This document shows, in pieces, positions 1 to 7,111 of a stretch of DNA of 64,000 nucleotides. The notes below the pieces were generated by a model. It was given only the letters and a program-made list of their open reading frames with translations. It did no database searches and was not told the DNA's origin. The stretch comes from Mycolicibacterium frederiksbergense (GTDB taxonomy: Bacteria; Actinomycetota; Actinomycetes; Mycobacteriales; Mycobacteriaceae). The stretch's first letter is position 1. Each line of letters begins with the position of its first letter. The stretch is from assembly GCF_012223425.1 (NCBI RefSeq), contig NZ_CP038799.1, forward strand, positions 2,232,001 through 2,296,000, written 5' to 3'. The translations under genes and the position numbers were made by a program.

Positions 1-341
1 AGCCGGGCCCGCGCCACGGCGACCGTCGCGGATCGGGTGCTCACCCAGCGTTGCAGGGGCGGCCACGGGTCGGCGCCGACGTCGTCGGTCTCGATCAGCG
101 CAGGTACCACCGCGATATCGTCGGGGCGGGAGAGTGTGACCGCGCACCAGGTGTCCCCGGCGCGCAAGATGCGGGTGGCCCCGCCTGCCGAGATCTGGCC
201 GTTGGCGGTCAGACCCAGCAGCGCCGCCCTGCCGGTGAGCAGCGCGGCGGCGTCGACCCGGACGCCGGTGTGCGTGCCGAACGCGTCGGCGACACCCTGG
301 GCGCGCGCATTCAGCGCTTCCGGGACTCCGACGGGGCTCAC
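1..341 (-). CDS. CoA-transferase family III (CaiB/BaiF-like) protein, C-terminal part outside the window
   Basis: Only the first 113 residues are present; the frame stays open to base 1. The start is taken as GTG at 341, because the nearby ATG at 349 is out of frame and stops after three codons. Visible segments such as GRAALLGL, GGATRIL and a DTWCAVTLSRPDD stretch resemble the N-terminal half of actinobacterial CaiB/BaiF-type CoA transferases, which move CoA between acyl donors in the cytosol. The downstream half that would settle this is missing. It lies just beyond the Rv0216-like hydratase on the same strand, 35 bases after its stop, so the two may be cotranscribed for acyl-CoA metabolism. 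The family call is moderate. Confidence 0.5.
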   Translation of the reverse strand, partial: MSPVGVPEALNARAQGVADAFGTHTGVRVDAAALLTGRAALLGLTANGQISAGGATRILRAGDTWCAVTLSRPDDIAVVPALIETDDVGADPWPPLQRWVSTRSATVAVARAR

Positions 342-376
342 ACCGCCATCTTGCCCCGTCTCAGACCTGCCCCATA

Positions 377-1357
377 TCAGAAATGCAAAGCGGTGAAGCG
401 CCAGTCCAGAACCGGGCCCCGGCCCTCCCCGACCGCGTGGACCAGCGAGCGCAGCCGGAGTCGCGTTCCCGCTGGGGTCGGCTCCGCGGCCTCGATGTGC
501 AGTTCACTGTGCAGCGTGTCGTTCTCGTGCACGGGCCCGGTGTGATCACAGGATTCCCAGCCCAACACGGTCGCCAGGTTCGGCAGCAGCCGGCTCGCCT
601 GGGCCAGGGCCAGCCCGATGGTGTGCCCGCCGTACACCAGCCGCTGTCCCCCGGCCCGCCAATCATGATGGGTGGCAGCGATGTTCAGCGAGAGCCTGGC
701 CAACTCCGGTGCACTGCTGACGACATCGGCGGTGCTGTGCAGGACGGTCCCGACCAGCGCGTGATCGAACCCGGAGCCGGTGAACGCCTGCGCATTCCAC
801 CCCGCCGTCGGGTCAGGCGCGCGCTGGTGGTCGGCGCCGACGGCACCCAGGTCATCGGCATGGCCGGTCTGCACGTCATCGGCGGACAGCGGCAACATCG
901 CGCAGCGATAGAAGTCCAGCACCGACCGCCCGGCCTGGTCCGTGGTGGTCATCCGCAGCGCGGCGAGTCCGGTGGCGGCCCGCCCCGGCTTCGCCGAGTT
1001 CTGCCGCAATGCCACCACCTCGGTGCGGGTGGTCAGGGTGTCACCGATGACCGGGAATCGGTGGAAGTTCAGCCCGCGATAGAACAGGTTGGCCTTGACA
1101 CGCTGGGTCACCAGGGTCGATTGGCCGATCGCCACGTCGCAGACCAGCGCGGGATGGGCCAGCGGTCCGGTGTCGCCGGTGACCGCCGCGGCCAGGCCGG
1201 CATCCAGTGCCAGCCGCAGCCGGTCGCCGAGAATGCTCTGATGCGCGGCGGCCGCACCCGAGGTCAGGGTCATCGACGGTGCGGTGTCGAATACCTGCCC
1301 GACCTGCAAATCGTCGAAATAGGGGCCACCGGCTGCAATCGGAGTCACGGCGGGCAC
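377..1357 (-). CDS. Rv0216-like double-hotdog MaoC-type hydratase
   Basis: 326 residues, near the length of M. tuberculosis Rv0216, a double-hotdog protein related to R-specific enoyl-CoA hydratases. The N-terminal half (roughly 10-160) begins with GPYFDDLQVGQ, typical of MaoC-like folds. The C-terminal half holds THHDW followed by a YGGHTIGLALAQ helix, the hot-dog helix of the second repeat. The canonical hydratase-2 motif is not obvious, as is known for Rv0216, so catalysis is inferred from the family. It would act on acyl-CoA or acyl-carrier substrates in the cytosol. It ends 35 bases before the CoA-transferase-like gene. Good overall similarity; exact substrate unknown. Confidence 0.7.
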   Translation of the reverse strand: MPAVTPIAAGGPYFDDLQVGQVFDTAPSMTLTSGAAAAHQSILGDRLRLALDAGLAAAVTGDTGPLAHPALVCDVAIGQSTLVTQRVKANLFYRGLNFHRFPVIGDTLTTRTEVVALRQNSAKPGRAATGLAALRMTTTDQAGRSVLDFYRCAMLPLSADDVQTGHADDLGAVGADHQRAPDPTAGWNAQAFTGSGFDHALVGTVLHSTADVVSSAPELARLSLNIAATHHDWRAGGQRLVYGGHTIGLALAQASRLLPNLATVLGWESCDHTGPVHENDTLHSELHIEAAEPTPAGTRLRLRSLVHAVGEGRGPVLDWRFTALHF

Positions 1358-1364
1358 TCTAGTT

Positions 1365-1739
1365 TCAGGCGTGCGGCGGCTCGCCGGTCACCCGGTGATC
1401 GGCGTGATTGAGGCCCTCCTGCACCAGCCTGCCAAGATGCCCGTCGCGCAGCCGGTAGAACACCCGCCGCCCGTCCTTGCGGGTGTCCACCAGCCGGGCG
1501 AACCGCAGCTTGGCCAGGTGCTGGCTGACGGACGTGCGGGAACCACCGGTCACCTCGGCCAGCGCGCTGACATCGGCCTCACCCTGGGTCAGCAGCCACA
1601 GCAGATGCAGGCGGGTCGGGTCGGCAAGCATCCGGAAGGTGTCACTTGCGGCGTCGAGGCGGTCGCGGTCCGGAGAGGCGTCATGGACGAGACTCGGCGA
1701 CGACGCGGGTCGGGGCTTCCCGGGCGCTGTTCCGGTCAT
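1365..1739 (-). CDS. ArsR/SmtB-family winged-helix repressor
   Basis: 124 residues from the ATG at 1739. This start overlaps the end of the upstream MFS gene by 59 bases; a longer ATG-initiated frame begins at 1796 but its extra residues look like antisense of the transporter. The core reads FRMLADPTRLHLLWLL, then a recognition helix in SRTSVSQHLAKL, then the wing with RKDGRRVFYRL, all typical of ArsR proteins. No clear Cys-rich metal site is present (no ELCVC motif), so the inducer may not be arsenite. It is cotranscribed with the transporter and probably represses the promoter carrying the palindrome at 2957-2986. Confidence 0.85.
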   Translation of the reverse strand: MTGTAPGKPRPASSPSLVHDASPDRDRLDAASDTFRMLADPTRLHLLWLLTQGEADVSALAEVTGGSRTSVSQHLAKLRFARLVDTRKDGRRVFYRLRDGHLGRLVQEGLNHADHRVTGEPPHA

Positions 1740-2943
1740 CGGCCTCACCCCTCCCGTGCGCCATGATCCACGCCGCAGTGAGCGCAGCGAATGCACCGAG
1801 GATAGCGAGTATCACGGCGGCGAGCCCCTGATTGACGGCCGCGCCCACCCAGCCGGCGATCGGATAGGTCAGCAGGAACCCGGCGTGTGACAGCGAGAAC
1901 TGGGCGGTGAACAAAGCGGTGCGGTTCGCCTCGGTGCTCGCGCGGCGCAGCAGGCGCCCCGCCGGAGTGTTCACCAGCGATGTCGCGGCGCCCAGCAGCA
2001 CCCATGTCGACGCCAGCACCGGCCACGTCGGGGTCACGACCACGACCGTCGCGGCCACCAGCAGACCGCTCGCGGCGGCGCCCGCCCCGGTCAGCATCAT
2101 CACGCGGTCGGTGACCACGGTGAGCAGCCTGGGCACCGACAACGCCACCACCATCGACCCGGCTCCGTAGGCGGCGAACATCATCGCCACCTGCGCCCCG
2201 CTGCCGGCGAGCAGGTCGCGGACGTACACCACGGTGTTCACCATGACCAGTGCGGTGGCCGCGGCGACCGCGAGATTCATCGCGACCAGCGCACGTAACT
2301 CGCGATGTCCCAGCATGTTTCGAACACCCGACAACAATCGACGGCGCCACGGCGCACAGTCGGGGTCGATATCAGGCACCACCGTGCGCAGTACGAGCAC
2401 AGCCGAGAGCAGGAACCCGGCAACCGTTCCGACGAACAGACCGTTGTAGGACATCACCACGAGCAGAGCGGCAGCCAGGATCGGGCTGACCATCGCCTCC
2501 AGGTCATAGGCCAACCGGGACAGCGACAATCCCCGGGTATACGCCCGCTCGCCGGTGAGAACGGTGGGAATCACCGCCTGGAAGGCGGGGGTGAAGGTCG
2601 CCGAGGCCGCCTGCAGGACGAACACCAGCACGAAGATCTGCCAGACCTGCCCGACGAACGGCAGCAGCAGCGCGACCGCGGACCGGGTCAGGTCCGCGCC
2701 GACGAGAACGACTTTGCGCGGCAGGCGATTCGTCACGGTGGCCATCAACGGCGCGATGAAGACATAGGCCAGCATCTTGATCGCCAGCACGGTGCCGAGC
2801 ACGGCTCCGGCGGCGGGTCCGGCCAGGTCGTAGGCCAGCAGGCTGAGCGCGACAGTCAGCAGGCCGGTGCCGCCGAGCGCCACGATCTGCGCGGCGAACA
2901 GTCGCCGGAACACCGTGTTGCCGAGGATGCCGGTTCCGCGCAC
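1681..2943 (-). CDS. Major facilitator superfamily transporter
   Basis: 420 residues from GTG at 2943, which lies six bases after a CATGAT -10-like element and so suits a leaderless message. The protein has about twelve hydrophobic segments, with a short basic loop (NRLPRK) after the second or third helix matching the MFS loop 2-3 signature. The N-terminus reads NTVFRRLFAAQIVALGGTGL, as in many actinobacterial drug/metal-type MFS carriers of the DHA1/MFS_3 kind. Substrate cannot be read from the sequence. The downstream ArsR gene overlaps its 3' end, so this is a self-regulated efflux pair by context. A methionine start at 2979 would place coding sequence inside the operator and is rejected. 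Confidence 0.8.
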   Translation of the reverse strand: MRGTGILGNTVFRRLFAAQIVALGGTGLLTVALSLLAYDLAGPAAGAVLGTVLAIKMLAYVFIAPLMATVTNRLPRKVVLVGADLTRSAVALLLPFVGQVWQIFVLVFVLQAASATFTPAFQAVIPTVLTGERAYTRGLSLSRLAYDLEAMVSPILAAALLVVMSYNGLFVGTVAGFLLSAVLVLRTVVPDIDPDCAPWRRRLLSGVRNMLGHRELRALVAMNLAVAAATALVMVNTVVYVRDLLAGSGAQVAMMFAAYGAGSMVVALSVPRLLTVVTDRVMMLTGAGAAASGLLVAATVVVVTPTWPVLASTWVLLGAATSLVNTPAGRLLRRASTEANRTALFTAQFSLSHAGFLLTYPIAGWVGAAVNQGLAAVILAILGAFAALTAAWIMAHGRGEADDRNSAREAPTRVVAESRP

Positions 2944-2949
2944 ACACCG

Positions 2950-2986
2950 ATCATGACATATGTGTGCGCACGTGCGCACATGTATG
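2950..2986 (-). promoter_or_regulatory. ArsR/MFS promoter with a large palindromic operator
   Basis: Reading the minus strand, CATGAT (2955-2950) sits six bases before the GTG at 2943. Directly upstream is a perfect 18-base palindrome, TGTGCGCAC/GTGCGCACA (2963-2980). It extends to 30 bases (2957-2986) with only two mismatched pairs. It falls where the spacer and -35 would lie, the expected place for a repressor. Assigning it to the ArsR protein is an inference from position. Confidence 0.6.
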
Positions 2987-2992
2987 TGATGT

Positions 2993-3811
2993 TCAGCTGC
3001 CGGCAGTCGCCGCCAGACTGCCGAGCAGGGCCACCGCGTCCGCGCTCGGCGACCCCGGCTCGGCCTGATAGACCACGAGTTCCTGGCCGGGCGCCGAGCG
3101 CACCGCGAACGTCTGCATCTGCAGCGTCAACAACCCGACGGTCGGATGCTGGAACGATTTGGTGGACAACGTTTTTCCCCGGGCATCGTGGCGGGCCCAC
3201 AGATCGGCGAAGTCGGTGGCCGTGGCCAGCAGCTCGGCCAGGACGGCTGCCACCCTCGGGTCCCCCGGGGCTTCGGCGTAGTTGCGGCGGAAACCGGCGA
3301 CGGAGTTCGCCGCGATCGAAGGCCAGTCCACATAGAACTCCCGGGCCCGCGCCTCGGTGAACACCAGCGACAGCAGATTGCCGTGCGAGCCGAAATCACC
3401 GAACAGGGCATCGGCGATCGCGTTGGTGGCCAGCACGTCATAGGCCCGGTTGTAGACCAGGGCCGGATTGTCCGGCCAGGCATCCATCAGTCGCATCAAC
3501 GCGCGGTCGACCCGATCCGGGACGACGACGGTATGCGGCCGCGGCGCCAGCCCCGCCACCCGGAACAGGTGCTGCCGGCCGTCGTCGTCGAGTCGCAGCG
3601 CCGCCCCGAGTGCGTCGAGCACCTGTGCCGACGGGGACCGTTCCCGGCCCTGCTCCAGCCGGACGTAGTAGTCCACGCTGACCCCGGCCAGCAGCGCCAC
3701 CTCCTCGCGTCGCAGCCCCGCCACCCGGCGGTGCCCGACGCTGACCAGACCCACATCACCCGGGCGGACCAGTGCGCGCCTGCTGCGTAGGTAGTTCCCC
3801 AGATCTGACAT
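2993..3811 (-). CDS. XRE-family regulator with MmyB-like ligand domain (MLTR type)
   Basis: 272 residues from ATG at 3811; a TACTGT -10 lies six bases upstream, supporting a leaderless start there rather than the longer in-frame ATG. Residues about 8-75 form a Cro/C1 helix-turn-helix: RREEVALLAGVSVDYYVRLEQG is the classic signature (positions 34-55). The rest is the MmyB-like domain, with WPDNPALVYNRAYDVLATN and the FRRNYAEAPGDPR stretch; members of this family are known to bind fatty-acid-like ligands and often sit beside an SDR gene. Exactly that arrangement is seen here, divergent from the SDR at 3913, with a perfect inverted repeat between them. It probably represses both promoters. Confidence 0.85.
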   Translation of the reverse strand: MSDLGNYLRSRRALVRPGDVGLVSVGHRRVAGLRREEVALLAGVSVDYYVRLEQGRERSPSAQVLDALGAALRLDDDGRQHLFRVAGLAPRPHTVVVPDRVDRALMRLMDAWPDNPALVYNRAYDVLATNAIADALFGDFGSHGNLLSLVFTEARAREFYVDWPSIAANSVAGFRRNYAEAPGDPRVAAVLAELLATATDFADLWARHDARGKTLSTKSFQHPTVGLLTLQMQTFAVRSAPGQELVVYQAEPGSPSADAVALLGSLAATAGS

Positions 3812-3842
3812 ACCGCCACAGTAGGACGCGTCGGCGCCGCAC

Positions 3843-3867
3843 TGCCTGGGTGCGCTGCACCCAGGCA
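3843..3867. promoter_or_regulatory. Perfect inverted repeat in the divergent regulator/SDR promoter
   Basis: Arms TGCCTGGGTGC (3843-3853) and GCACCCAGGCA (3857-3867) are exact reverse complements around a 3-base spacer. The repeat lies in the 101-base gap between the MmyB-like regulator and the SDR, 20 bases upstream of the regulator's -10 element. It is the best operator candidate for the MmyB-like protein; this link is inferred from position. Confidence 0.6.
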
Positions 3868-3912
3868 CACAGCGTCCTGGCTGACCGCTCGGCTCCGGCC
3901 GACGATGGGGTC

Positions 3913-4623
3913 ATGACAGATAACAAGATCGTCCTCGTCACCGGAGCCACCAGCGGTATCGGCGCGGCGGTGGCCCGCAGGCTCGCCGCCCAGGGCCACC
4001 GGGTGCTCGCCGGCGCCCGCCGCGAAGACCGGCTCGCCGAACTCGCCGGTGACAACATCGAGGTACGTCGCCTCGACGTCACCGACCGCGCCGATGTCGC
4101 CTCGTTCGTCGACTGGGCGGTCGCCGCTCACGGGCGCATCGACGTGATCATCAACAACGCGGGCGTGATGCCTCTTTCCCGGCTGGACGCACTGCTGGTG
4201 GACGAGTGGGACACCATGATCGACGTCAACGTACGTGGGCTGCTCAACGGCATCGCCGCCGCACTGCCGCAGTTCCAGCGCCAGGGGCACGGGCATTTCG
4301 TGACCGTCGCATCGGTCGGCGCCCATGAGGTGGTGCCCACCGCGGCGGTGTACTGCGCGACCAAACACGCCGCCTGGGCTATCACCGAGGGATTGCGGCA
4401 GGAGCTCGACCCGGCCATCCGGGTCACCACCGTCTCCCCCGGTGTCGTGGAATCCGAACTGGCCGAGTCGATCACCGATGCAGGCGCGGCGGCGGCCATG
4501 CAGGCCTACCGGGCCGATTCGATTCCGCCGGACGCCATCGCCAGGGCGATCGCCTATGCGATCGACGAACCCGCCGAAGTCGACGTCAACGAGCTGGTGA
4601 TCCGGCCGGCACGTCAGCGCTGA
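3913..4623 (+). CDS. Short-chain dehydrogenase/reductase (classical SDR)
   Basis: 236 residues. The ATG at 3913 puts the nucleotide-binding glycine motif TGATSGIGA at residues 9-17, the usual distance. NNAG, a catalytic Ser in the VASVGAH strand, and YCATK (Tyr-x3-Lys) complete the classical SDR active site. Acidic and basic residues after strand 2 (AGARREDR) suggest NADP(H), typical of the group paired with MmyB-like regulators. Substrate unknown. Its last 38 bases overlap convergently with the end of the crotonase gene. Divergent from the MmyB-like regulator, which probably controls it. Confidence 0.85.
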   Translation: MTDNKIVLVTGATSGIGAAVARRLAAQGHRVLAGARREDRLAELAGDNIEVRRLDVTDRADVASFVDWAVAAHGRIDVIINNAGVMPLSRLDALLVDEWDTMIDVNVRGLLNGIAAALPQFQRQGHGHFVTVASVGAHEVVPTAAVYCATKHAAWAITEGLRQELDPAIRVTTVSPGVVESELAESITDAGAAAAMQAYRADSIPPDAIARAIAYAIDEPAEVDVNELVIRPARQR

Positions 4624-5500
4624 CCTCGTCGACCAGACCCCAGTCCAATGCCGTTGCCGCGTCGATGGTCACACCGGAGAGCACAAGATACGCGGTGCGC
4701 CAGCGCCCGATGCGCCGGGTGATGCTGACCGTGCCGCCGGCACCGGGGATCAGCCCCAGTGCGAGTTCGGGCAGACCGATCGTGGCGTCGGGGTGGCACC
4801 GGACGTGCCCGCAATAGGCGGCCATTTCCAGCCCACTGCCCAGCACCTGGCCGTGTACCTCGGCGCGGCACGCCGGCCCCAGCCGCTCTGTCAGTTCGGC
4901 CAGCACCAGGGCCGGGCTGTACCGGGTGCGCGCCAGGTGCGCGCTGGCCGGGTCGGTGAATGTGCCGAATTCGGCGAGGTCACCGCCGCTGCAGAAGGAC
5001 GGACCGTTGCCGGCCAGCACCACCTCTGTCACCGAATCGTCGAGCCGGGCCACCTCGAGTGCCTCCAGCAGGGCGGCGCGTGCATCGGTGGTGAAGGCGT
5101 TGTGCCGCCGTGCCCGGTTGAAGCGGATCGACAGGGTGCCGCCATGGCGTTCGGCCTGTACCGGGTCCGCCAGCACCGGCAGCTGTCCAGGTCCGCGTTC
5201 GTCGAGCCAGCGGACGAACTCGGATCCGGACTGCAGGGTCGAGTACGCCAGGGATTCGGTGATGACGCCGGCGAACACCGAGGACGTGGCCTCGGCGCTG
5301 CGCAGCACGTCATCGCAGACCGCCGCGGCCTGAGGCCACCGGCCGCAGCGCCGGGTCAGATCGGCGAGGGCCTCATCCACCGAGGCGACCGTGACGACCC
5401 GCCGGTCGGCCGACGCCGCTTCGCTCAGCGTGAAAGTCGCGTCGTCGTCCGGCTTCTCGACGGCGACGCGGATTCCGGCGGGCAGCTCCAGCACGGTCAT
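4586..5500 (-). CDS. Enoyl-CoA hydratase/isomerase-family protein with a degenerate N-terminal crotonase-like part
   Basis: 304 residues from ATG at 5500, which overlaps the fadD4-like stop as ATGA. The crotonase fold starts near residue 118 (GGTLSIRFNRARRHNAF). It has the CoA oxyanion loop FCSGGDLAEFG, a Glu in GSGLEMAAY, and a second Glu in LPELALGLIPGAGG, the two glutamates expected for hydratase chemistry. The first ~115 residues contain a PQAAAVCDDVLR segment and SLAYSTLQSG, which themselves resemble the middle of a crotonase with its catalytic residues lost. Substrate unknown; cotranscription with an acyl-CoA ligase fits breakdown of an unusual acid. Confidence 0.75.
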   Translation of the reverse strand: MTVLELPAGIRVAVEKPDDDATFTLSEAASADRRVVTVASVDEALADLTRRCGRWPQAAAVCDDVLRSAEATSSVFAGVITESLAYSTLQSGSEFVRWLDERGPGQLPVLADPVQAERHGGTLSIRFNRARRHNAFTTDARAALLEALEVARLDDSVTEVVLAGNGPSFCSGGDLAEFGTFTDPASAHLARTRYSPALVLAELTERLGPACRAEVHGQVLGSGLEMAAYCGHVRCHPDATIGLPELALGLIPGAGGTVSITRRIGRWRTAYLVLSGVTIDAATALDWGLVDEVSADVPAGSPAR

Positions 5501-7014
5501 GAGTACTTGTTGATCAACTCCTGCTTGTACAGCTTGCCGGTATCGGTGCGCGGCAACTGGACTTCGAAGGAGATCGAACGCGGGCACTTGTAGTGCGAGA
5601 GCTGATCGCGCAGCCAGGCCAGCAGTTCCTCGGCGAACTCCGGGGTGGCATCGGCGGGATCGACGGTCTGCACGACACCCTTGACGGTCTGGCCCATCTC
5701 CTCGTCGGGAACGCCGAACACCGCGGCATCCATCACCTTCGGGTGGATGACGAGCATGTTCTCGGCTTCCTGCGGATAGATGTTCACCCCGCCGGAGATG
5801 ATCATGTGGTGGCGCCGGTCGGTCAGGTAAAGGTAGCCGTCCTCATCGAGATACCCGATGTCGCCCACCGTCTTCCAGCCGTGCGAGTCCCGGGAGGACG
5901 CCGTCTTCGCCGAGTCGTTGAGGTATTCGAAATCGGCGCCGCCCTCGAAGAAGATCTCGCCGTGCTGGCCGGCGGGCACCTCGTTGCCGTCCTCGTCGAG
6001 GATGTGCACCACACCGGTCATCGCCTTGCCGACCGAGCCGGGGTGTGCCAGCCACTCGTCGGCGCTGATCAGGGTGGCGCCGATGGCCTCGGAGGACGCG
6101 TAGTACTCGTCGACGATCGGCCCCCACCAGTCGATCATCTGCTTCTTGATCTCCACCGGGCAGGGCGCCGCCGCGTGCATCACCCGCTGCAGGCTCGATA
6201 CGTCATACGACTTGCGCACCTGCTCAGGCAGTTTCAGCATCCGGGTGAACATCACCGGGACAAACTGGCCATGGGTCACGCCATACTTCTGGATGGCGTC
6301 CAAGGCGCCTTCGGCGTCGAACTTCTCCAGCACCACCGTGGTGATACCGCCGGCCTGCGCCTGCATCGACCACACCGACGGGGCGGTGTGATAGAGCGGC
6401 GCCGGGCTCAGGTAGATCGCCTCGGGGTTCATCCAGAACGACACCAGGGCGGCCATCATGCCCGGGGTCTCCGAGGGCGGCAGGTGCGGCAGATCGCGCT
6501 TGATGCCCTTGGGCCGGCCGGTGGTGCCCGACGAGTACTGCAGCAGGTCGCCGTCCCACTCGTCGGCGATGGGCGTGGTCGGCTGGTCGGCGACCGCGTC
6601 CGGATACGTCGCCCAGCCGTCGAGGTCACCAGTGGTCAATAGCACCGCGGGGAGTCCGTTCGGCAGGTGCTCGGCCAGCCCCTCCAGCACCGGGCGCAGC
6701 GCCTCCGAACCGACGATGGCCTTGGCCGCGCTGTTGTCGATGATGTAGGCCGCCTCGGCCGCGGTGAGATGGGTGTTGATCGGCACGTAGTAGAGCCCGC
6801 TGCGGCGCGCGGCCCACATGACGGTGTGCATGTGCTCGTTGTTCTCGATGAGAATCGCGACCGCGTCGCCCTCGACCAGTCCGTGCTCGCGGAAGTAGTG
6901 CGCCAACTGATTGGCGCGGGCTTCCATCTCACCGAACGTCACCACCGTGCCGGAGGGGTACAGGATGACAGCGGGCTTATCGGGCATGGCGACGGCCGTT
7001 TCACGGATCTGCAT
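5497..7014 (-). CDS. fadD4: Acyl-CoA synthetase, FadD4-like (ANL superfamily)
   Basis: 505 residues. The AMP-binding P-loop YSSGTTGRPKG lies near residues 164-174. The acidic YYASSEAIG stretch, the hinge region GDIGYLDEDGYLYLTDRRHHMII, and the C-terminal catalytic lysine in TDTGKLYKQ are all present, so both half-reactions (adenylation, then thioesterification with CoA) should work. It resembles M. tuberculosis Rv0214 and sits at the matching place beside Rv0216. The ATG at 7014 lies six bases after a TAAAGT -10, so the mRNA is probably leaderless. The crotonase starts inside its stop codon. Substrate class (fatty or aromatic acid) cannot be fixed from sequence; the symbol rests on synteny. 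Confidence 0.75.
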   Translation of the reverse strand: MQIRETAVAMPDKPAVILYPSGTVVTFGEMEARANQLAHYFREHGLVEGDAVAILIENNEHMHTVMWAARRSGLYYVPINTHLTAAEAAYIIDNSAAKAIVGSEALRPVLEGLAEHLPNGLPAVLLTTGDLDGWATYPDAVADQPTTPIADEWDGDLLQYSSGTTGRPKGIKRDLPHLPPSETPGMMAALVSFWMNPEAIYLSPAPLYHTAPSVWSMQAQAGGITTVVLEKFDAEGALDAIQKYGVTHGQFVPVMFTRMLKLPEQVRKSYDVSSLQRVMHAAAPCPVEIKKQMIDWWGPIVDEYYASSEAIGATLISADEWLAHPGSVGKAMTGVVHILDEDGNEVPAGQHGEIFFEGGADFEYLNDSAKTASSRDSHGWKTVGDIGYLDEDGYLYLTDRRHHMIISGGVNIYPQEAENMLVIHPKVMDAAVFGVPDEEMGQTVKGVVQTVDPADATPEFAEELLAWLRDQLSHYKCPRSISFEVQLPRTDTGKLYKQELINKYS

Positions 7015-7020
7015 GAGCCG

Positions 7021-7082
7021 ACTTTACGATGCCGCCACCACGCTCCGGCAGCCAAGCCGCCATAAACTTGACATCCGTCAAG
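7021..7082 (-). promoter_or_regulatory. fadD4 promoter (leaderless) with upstream palindrome
   Basis: On the minus strand TAAAGT (7026-7021) is six bases from the fadD4 ATG. Further upstream, CTTGAC-N4-GTCAAG (7067-7082) is a perfect 6+6 inverted repeat, a plausible regulator site. Which protein binds is unknown. Confidence 0.45.
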
Positions 7083-7111
7083 AACGGCCCGGTCGCGTCC
7101 CGTTTCGCCGG

